14,791 bases of DNA from Entrophospora sp. SA101 (Eukaryota; Glomeromycota; Glomeromycetes; Entrophosporales; Entrophosporaceae): the NCBI GenBank assembly GCA_958430865.1, contig CAUDNR010001453.1:1-14791 (forward strand), in the 5' to 3' direction. A program made the translations under genes and the position numbers. Numbering within the stretch: the first letter of the stretch is position 1; each line of letters starts with the position of its first letter. The notes beneath the pieces were generated by a model. The model was given only the letters and a program-made list of their open reading frames with translations, was not told where the DNA came from and searched no databases. Positions 10,501-14,791 of the stretch are shown piece by piece.

Positions 10501-10615
10501 AGAAATTGAGAATTCAGATTTACCAAAATTACCAACTATACAAGGATGGATAACTAGATATTCAGCACAGTTACGTGAGAAAAATGCCAAAACAACACTT
10601 GGAGTCAGTAATTGA
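7523..10615 (+). CDS. Nine-exon DDE-like transposase with C-terminal SAP motif (intact 3' part)
   Basis: Exons 7523-7747, 7823-8059, 8120-8539, 8608-9351, 9416-9536, 9611-9901, 9965-10111, 10172-10220 and 10294-10615 join at GT-AG introns into one frame of 851 codons ending at TGA. ATG 7523 is simply the first Met of the intact stretch; related sequence continues upstream in broken frames. Cys pairs occur at GGLCSICSSYGY, and in the next exon at LCINHCLL...CNKC, a probable zinc-binding region. The candidate catalytic residues are VVDYKMKI (codon 8965), SIISDNGPHYH (9211, 82 residues on) and FLEAGEAKTAVDSHHA (9307, 32 residues on). This D...SDN...E-GK-D style matches RNase H-fold transposases. 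The 9965-10111 exon holds a SAP-like DNA-binding motif (LPELKNELTNRGIV...KLIEML). I know no established superfamily name for it. The exon structure is strong; activity is uncertain because of the 5' damage. Confidence 0.75.
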
Positions 10616-11144
10616 AAAACTCCTATAAATTTACTTTATTATTTAAAAAATTTATATAATATATGTATTAGATTTAAAAAAAAATATATACCTTCAATAA
10701 AAAAATTTCTTTTAAATTTATATACATAAAATTTTTTAAATTTCGAATTTATATAATAAATTTAAGTGGGAATCCAGCTTGGCATCATATAGAAGTAAAA
10801 ATAATTCATAGGAAAAATTTTTTAAAAATTGATATATTAAATCCTTGAGATTTTATGAACGTATTACAAGTATAATTGTTGTTTCTAAATCCATATATAG
10901 GAAGGTTACCTTAGGACTAAAACTTGGGCTTCGGAAAAAATCAATTAATGATCAGCAAAATTTAGCACCAAAATCGACTATTAATTTTCTCTACTTGTTT
11001 CACAGAACACGAATATTTTTTTTTAATTTCAAATAATTCAATTGATATTGATTAATATTTATTAATCATTAATCATTGAGAAATATGGTAATCAATGAAT
11101 ATTTCATTAAATTTATTAAATTAATCATGTATATTGATATATAT
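10616..11144. other. AT-rich spacer without a recognisable gene
   Basis: This stretch holds long A/T runs and no convincing frame. The block around 10898-10945 (GGTTACCTTAGGACTAAAAC and onward) is less AT-rich than its surroundings and has the look of a transposon terminus. No inverted partner was found in the window, so it is not called as one. Confidence 0.5.
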
Positions 11145-11397
11145 ATCTTTGGAAAATGAAAATAAATTTATTAAATAAATTAATCATATGTATATATATA
11201 TATAAACATATAAATAAATTGATATATCTTTGGAAAATGAAAATAAATTTATTAAATAAATTAATCATATGTATATATATATATAAACATATAAATAAAT
11301 TGATATATCTTTGGAAAATGAAAATAAATTTATTAAATAAATTAATCATATGTATATATATATATATATGTATAAACATATATCTTTGGAAAATGAA
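11145..11397. repeat. 81-base AT-rich minisatellite, three units plus a partial fourth
   Basis: Each unit starts ATCTTTGGAAAATGAAAATA, continues through AATTAATCATATG and ends in an AT dinucleotide run with AACATATAAATAAATTGAT. Unit starts fall at 11145, 11226, 11307 and 11382. The first three are spaced 81 bases apart; the last interval is about 75 because the AT run differs. The copies are nearly identical, so expansion is recent. Since 81 is divisible by 3, long repetitive open frames appear on both strands, but they are by-products of the repeat. Confidence 0.9.
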
Positions 11398-11457
11398 AAT
11401 TGAGAAGTTATTTAGTGTCCACATTTGTTGTGATTTTTGATAACAATAAATAAAAAT

Positions 11458-13527
11458 TTAATCTATTTTAATATTATTTAATTCCTGAAAAACATATTCA
11501 GGAATTCTTCTGTGGGATTTATATTTTTTAACAGCATACTCTGCTAATTTACCTGATATACCACCTTTGTATAAATCCATATATCGCCAAGACTTTCTGG
11601 CAAATTTTCTTACTGTAATTACATCTATTGAATCTAATGCTTCAGGTCCTGTCCTTTGTAATCCTTCCCATGTGTAGTCACATTTATTCCTAGTGTATTT
11701 TTTGGCTTCACCCCAATACCTTTCAATAAAGTTTAATTCACAGTGAAATTTAGGGTAAAAAATACACAAATGTCCTGATTCCAAAATTAATTCTTCTAAA
11801 GCTGATTTTTGGTTTTTGAAATCAGGCTGTAAGGACAGAATTCTTCTGGTGCAACAATCAACCCTGCCTTCATCCACAACTTTTCCTTTGCATAGCTTGC
11901 AATCAGCCAGCAAACCTTCTTTCCACAGGTTCCTTTCAACCAACACCTGTTTCATTCCTTTTGGTGTCCCATCTTCAAAAACCATGGATTGAAATATATT
12001 ATTAGGTCCAAAAACAGTATCTTTCATTTTTGGCTGCTTACCTCCTGGGTTTAAATTCATTCTACTTGCCACAAGAGCATCTGATTTGTAAGAACCATGA
12101 TTTGTTGAATTATCAAATGCAAAAAGAGCAGTACAATTTGAGAAAAGTGCTTCAAATATTGGAATAGCTTTAAGTTCTACCTGCTCAATTAAATGATCAT
12201 TAGTCCAATACCCCTCATGATTTTTACCTGGTTTTAAAATAACTCTAGATTCTTCTGGAACATATGGGTTACTTGTAATTTGTTCTTCATTTAAATGTAA
12301 TCTTCCATTCTTTTCAGTCAAAAATTCACTTACCATCATTGACCTACCATTACCCTTTTTTTTTAATGGCAACTCACCACTTTTAGCCCAAACTCCTCTC
12401 TTCCCATCATTTGAATAGAATATACACTCATCATGTGTCACCAAAATAATTTCCTTTTCATCAGGTTTAAGATCAGGTGAAATTGGCTCTAATGTTATAT
12501 CATCATATTTGGTCATGAATTTTTCATATTCAAATATTTTTTCAAGAAATATTTTACGATATTCAACAACATCTGGTCTCTCATGTCCATCAAAATATAA
12601 ACCCTGCTTATTCTTTTGAAAGAAATATCCCAAAATATTTAACCACCTAGTTGCTGATTTCACACTAATATCCTTTTTTTTGGTGATTCCATTCTCTACC
12701 AATAATTTTTGTTCCACAAAATTTTTAAACTTCAAAGGGGTAATTGTCCCTATCCACATGTGGCACTTTTCAGCAATATCTTCATCATCAATGATTCTGA
12801 TAGTTTTTTGATGTTTTCCTTGTCTGCTAACTGGTAATTTATTATTTTTCAACCAAAATGATGCCCAACGTCTTATAATTCTGGATTTACCTGGATTACC
12901 TTCAATAAATATTATTTTAGCTGCTTCTATGCTAGCATTCATTTTCCCTCTTCCTTTGTTGTCCAATCTGTTTAAATATTCAAAAATTGCACGTTTCTTG
13001 TTATATTCCAATATGCTCATTTTGTTTTGGTTAGTAATAATATCATTCTTTAAAACTTCTATACCTTGAGTTTCCCACTCAATATCAGAATCATCAGAAT
13101 TGTCTAAAACCTCTCTCCAATCACTTGGTAAATTGTTAGACTCTTGGCTTTTTTTTGGGAAAAATTGTGTAATCTTTGAACTCCCTTCTGCAGCTTTAGT
13201 GAATGAACCACTTGGTCCATATTTATCATAATAAGTAGATTTTGGAGTCTTACCCTTCATATACATACTTCTCTTTTGCTTTACTAACAGTGCATCATCA
13301 GTCCATTTTAACTCTATTGGCTTTTCAATTATTTTTTCAAAAAATTTTCTTTCTTGTTCTATATCTTCTTCTTCTTCCCAACCACTATCATCATCATCTC
13401 CCCATTCAACTTCGTTTTCAAGAACTTCTGAAAAATTGTCTTCACCCAATTCAACTTCATTTTCAAGAACTTTTTCTGAAAAATTGTCTTTGCCCAATTC
13501 AATTTCTTTTTCAAGAACTTCTTCCAA
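11458..13527 (-). CDS. IS630/Tc1-mariner-like DDE transposase with wide D-E spacing
   Basis: This intronless open frame of 689 codons ends at TAA. The frame opens at a TTG, and no in-frame ATG exists before the upstream stop. The first ATGs (residues 88 and 90) lie after the acidic repeats, so the true start is unresolved. Residues about 200-300 include ASFWLKNNKLP and SVKSATRWLNILGYF, probably helix-turn-helix DNA binding, followed by LYFDGHERPDVVEYR. The catalytic set is LVTHDEC (D366), LFAFDNSTNH (D472) and CELNFIERYWGEAK (E602). The last block is the Tc1/IS630-style LNFIE-x-W signature. The D472-E602 gap of 130 residues is far wider than the usual 34-39 and contains a Cys-rich insert (CKLCKGK...DCC). 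The C-terminus ends in KKYKSHRRIPEYV. Similar proteins are common in basidiomycetes and Glomeromycotina. The core looks intact, but the N-terminus is damaged (see upstream region). Confidence 0.8.
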   Translation of the reverse strand: MEEVLEKEIELGKDNFSEKVLENEVELGEDNFSEVLENEVEWGDDDDSGWEEEEDIEQERKFFEKIIEKPIELKWTDDALLVKQKRSMYMKGKTPKSTYYDKYGPSGSFTKAAEGSSKITQFFPKKSQESNNLPSDWREVLDNSDDSDIEWETQGIEVLKNDIITNQNKMSILEYNKKRAIFEYLNRLDNKGRGKMNASIEAAKIIFIEGNPGKSRIIRRWASFWLKNNKLPVSRQGKHQKTIRIIDDEDIAEKCHMWIGTITPLKFKNFVEQKLLVENGITKKKDISVKSATRWLNILGYFFQKNKQGLYFDGHERPDVVEYRKIFLEKIFEYEKFMTKYDDITLEPISPDLKPDEKEIILVTHDECIFYSNDGKRGVWAKSGELPLKKKGNGRSMMVSEFLTEKNGRLHLNEEQITSNPYVPEESRVILKPGKNHEGYWTNDHLIEQVELKAIPIFEALFSNCTALFAFDNSTNHGSYKSDALVASRMNLNPGGKQPKMKDTVFGPNNIFQSMVFEDGTPKGMKQVLVERNLWKEGLLADCKLCKGKVVDEGRVDCCTRRILSLQPDFKNQKSALEELILESGHLCIFYPKFHCELNFIERYWGEAKKYTRNKCDYTWEGLQRTGPEALDSIDVITVRKFARKSWRYMDLYKGGISGKLAEYAVKKYKSHRRIPEYVFQELNNIKID
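13159..13182 (-). other. Degenerate PIP-box-like motif in the IS630-like transposase
   Basis: Residues 116-123 read SSKITQFF and are followed by PKK. This fits x-x-x-[IL]-x-x-F-F with basic residues after it, as in degenerate PCNA-binding motifs that lack the leading Gln. It lies in a likely disordered segment between the acidic repeats and the DNA-binding region. Function is inferred from pattern alone. Confidence 0.35.
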
Positions 13528-13600
13528 AAAATTATCTTTGTCTGGCTCAGCTTCATTCCCAAGAGTGCTTTCTGAAAAATAATCTTTAGTTATTCAATTT
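13395..13600 (-). repeat. Tandem acidic repeat of 45-48 bases at the transposase N-terminus
   Basis: Translated units read VLEKEIELGKDNFSEK, VLENEVELGEDNFSE and VLENEVEWGDD. A diverged unit (TLGNEAEPDKDNFLEE) precedes them in the same frame, and an older one (ENEIELVNEETLKLNN) lies in another frame further upstream. The units are acidic with a regular Leu/Phe spacing. Length variation between units (48 versus 45) shows slippage. The gradient of divergence suggests growth near the inner end. Confidence 0.75.
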
Positions 13601-13746
13601 AAGAGTTTCTTCATTCACCAATTCAATCTCATTTTCCCTGAAAAATCATTACCTGTGTCACCAGAATGCGAATTGGACCTTAATTCGCTGATCAATAACC
13701 CTGAAAATCTGGAGTAATATTTTATATCTTATTTTTATATGGGGCA
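13528..13746 (-). pseudogene. Frameshifted 5' extension of the IS630-like transposase
   Basis: Minus-strand sequence upstream of the open frame still looks coding but changes frame. ATG at 13746 opens MPHIKIRYKILLQ. Another frame then carries FSGLLISELRSNSHSGDTGNDFS, a third ENEIELVNEETLKLNN ending at TAA, and then KDYFSESTLGNEAEPDKDNF continues into the open frame. No introns of credible length explain the shifts. The ancestral start may be the ATG at 13746. If so, this copy is 5'-damaged, or the real gene starts further inside. Confidence 0.4.
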
Positions 13747-13826
13747 TACTGCAACAAAACCAGACAAAGTGAATATTAATAGCAATAATTATGATGATTT
13801 TTTATTAACCAATACACAATTTACAA

Positions 13827-14101
13827 TTATTTCATGATATTATAATGCAAATAAGGAGTAAAATCGTCTTCACTGGTGTAATATAGTACCTGACATTACA
13901 AATGCCTCCACTATTAAATTCTATTAATAATTTTTTTTTGATAAAAAGATCTTGATTTGTTGTTATTTCATGATACTATAAACGCAAATAAGGAGTAAAA
14001 TCGTCTTCAGCTGGTGTAATATAGTACCTGACATTACAAATGCCTCCACTATTAAATTCTATTAATAGATTTTTTTTTGATAAAAAGATCTTGATTTGTT
14101 G
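13827..14101. repeat. Tandem duplication of a unit of about 136 bases
   Basis: 13827-13962 and 13963-14101 are near-identical. Both start TTATTTCATGATA/CTATAA, contain GCAAATAAGGAGTAAAATCG, a TGGTGTAATATAGTACCTGA segment and AAATGCCTCCACTATT, and end in TTTTTTTTGATAAAAAGATC then TTGATTTGTT. Differences are a few substitutions and single-base indels. Neither copy codes for anything convincing; an open frame starting at 14040 lies in the second unit by chance. The unit shares no visible similarity with the rest of the window. Confidence 0.9.
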
Positions 14102-14455
14102 TTGTGAAAATATTGTTAATTTTATCAAATCTTTAATTAGAAATAAACTAGAAACAGGTCTTGTAACCTTTATTTCTATTTTGTTATTTTCAGCCTATAC
14201 AATAAACAAAAATATTTTAGATATGTGAATATTCTAAAAAATGATTAAAAATCAATAAAAATGATTACATTATCTGCGGTGTGGGTTGGATTCAACTTTA
14301 TTTTACTATCTATGTTGCTCCAATAACTACTTTTTGCAACAAATTGGATCATATCTTCATTAATTTTTATTTTTACTTATTTAAAAAAAAAGTATCTTAA
14401 TTAATAATAGTAATAATATTCACAACAAAATAAATTATATAATAATAAAAATTAC
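14102..14455. other. AT-rich spacer; includes intron-like sequence at its right edge
   Basis: No convincing gene is present. The segment near 14272-14345 (TGCGGTGTGGGTTGGATTCA and onward) is less AT-rich but has no supported function. The right edge, read on the minus strand from 14455, begins GTAATTTT and could be the intron after the exon-like remnant at 14456-14789. Confidence 0.4.
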
Positions 14456-14789
14456 CAAAATCGGCACTAATGATTGTCATATCATGAAAAATTTTTTGGA
14501 ATTCTGCTGACGGCAAAGATGCCATTGCGTCATAATTTTTCATGACAAAATGACTTCTGTATTTTTGGATATACGTACTCAATGTCATGTCATGTTTATC
14601 GAGAACATATTCATTATTATCGAATTTTATTTTCCATATCATATCGCCATTCATTAATGCATTTAGTCTACTTGTAGTTTTACCCTAGCGCAATTGCATA
14701 CAAACCTAATCCCCTTCAATAAGTGCACCAATGGATTCAAATAATTGCTTGATTGACCTTGGAACATGTAATGGTGTGATTGTTCCAGC
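14456..14789 (-). pseudogene. Exon-like remnant of an unrecognised gene, two in-frame TAG stops
   Basis: On the minus strand, one frame entering from the window edge reads AGTITPLHVPRSIKQLFESI then GALIEGD, then TAG, a short VCMQLR, a second TAG, then GKTTSRLNALMNGDMIWKIK and onward to TIISADFG. It ends at a plausible donor (G|GTAATTTT at 14456/14455). The composition looks like real protein on both sides of the stops, so it is more likely a decayed gene than noise. An ATG at 14654 could start a short downstream product. The 21 bases between the stops are too short for an intron. I do not recognise the family. Confidence 0.4.
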
Positions 14790-14791
14790 CT

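Noticed and set aside
11125..11440. Repetitive open frames on both strands, or a CRISPR-like array
   Set aside because: They follow from an 81-base AT-rich tandem repeat with period divisible by three. There are no unique spacers, and the context is eukaryotic.
13242..13589. Plus-strand frame opposite the acidic repeats
   Set aside because: It is a shadow of the minus-strand coding repeats, with a Leu/Phe/His-rich composition typical of antisense acidic codons.
14040..14228. 62-codon plus-strand frame
   Set aside because: It starts inside the second copy of the tandem duplication and has no recognisable features.

Overview
The window looks like a transposon-rich accessory region of a eukaryotic, probably fungal, nuclear genome. 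The DNA is strongly AT-rich. Genes are split by short GT-AG introns of about 45-80 bases, and almost everything codes for DDE/D-type transposases or transposase-like proteins. The gene families resemble those expanded in arbuscular mycorrhizal fungi (Glomeromycotina, Rhizophagus type). That assignment is inferred from the protein style and not from a marker gene. No bacterial-type operon, rRNA, tRNA or ordinary housekeeping gene was recognised.

Layout. (1) 1-2215 is a pogo/Tigger-type element. Its left end is cut by the window edge. Its transposase (393-2061) has a CENP-B-like N-terminus and a complete DDD triad, but two frameshifts. Its right end carries a long hairpin and a TA target site. 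(2) 2218-2884 is AT-rich spacer with a lone Tc1-like terminus at 2330. (3) 2885-5783 is an intact three-exon gene for a 915-residue protein with an N-terminal Cys/His motif, a transposase-like core and a C-terminal RING-H2 finger. (4) 5901-5995 is a 95-base MITE flanked by TA, with ends matching the pogo element. (5) 6196-6663 is a near-perfect copy of an internal piece of the RING gene, intron included. (6) About 6805-10615 is a second multi-exon transposase-like gene. Its 5' third is frameshifted. From 7523 on, nine exons join into an open 851-codon frame with D, D and E blocks and a SAP motif. (7) 10616-11457 is spacer with an 81-base minisatellite. (8) 11458-13527, minus strand, is a third transposase of the IS630/Tc1-mariner-like type, with an unusually wide D-to-E spacing and acidic repeats at its N-terminus. 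(9) 13827-14101 is a tandem duplication of about 136 bases. (10) 14456-14789, minus strand, is an exon-like remnant with two in-frame stops.

The genes do not form a pathway. They are separate selfish elements, in different states of decay, piled into one place. The most novel items are the RING-H2 protein and the SAP-containing DDE-like protein. Both appear to be transposase families outside the textbook superfamilies, and both become visible only after the exons are joined.
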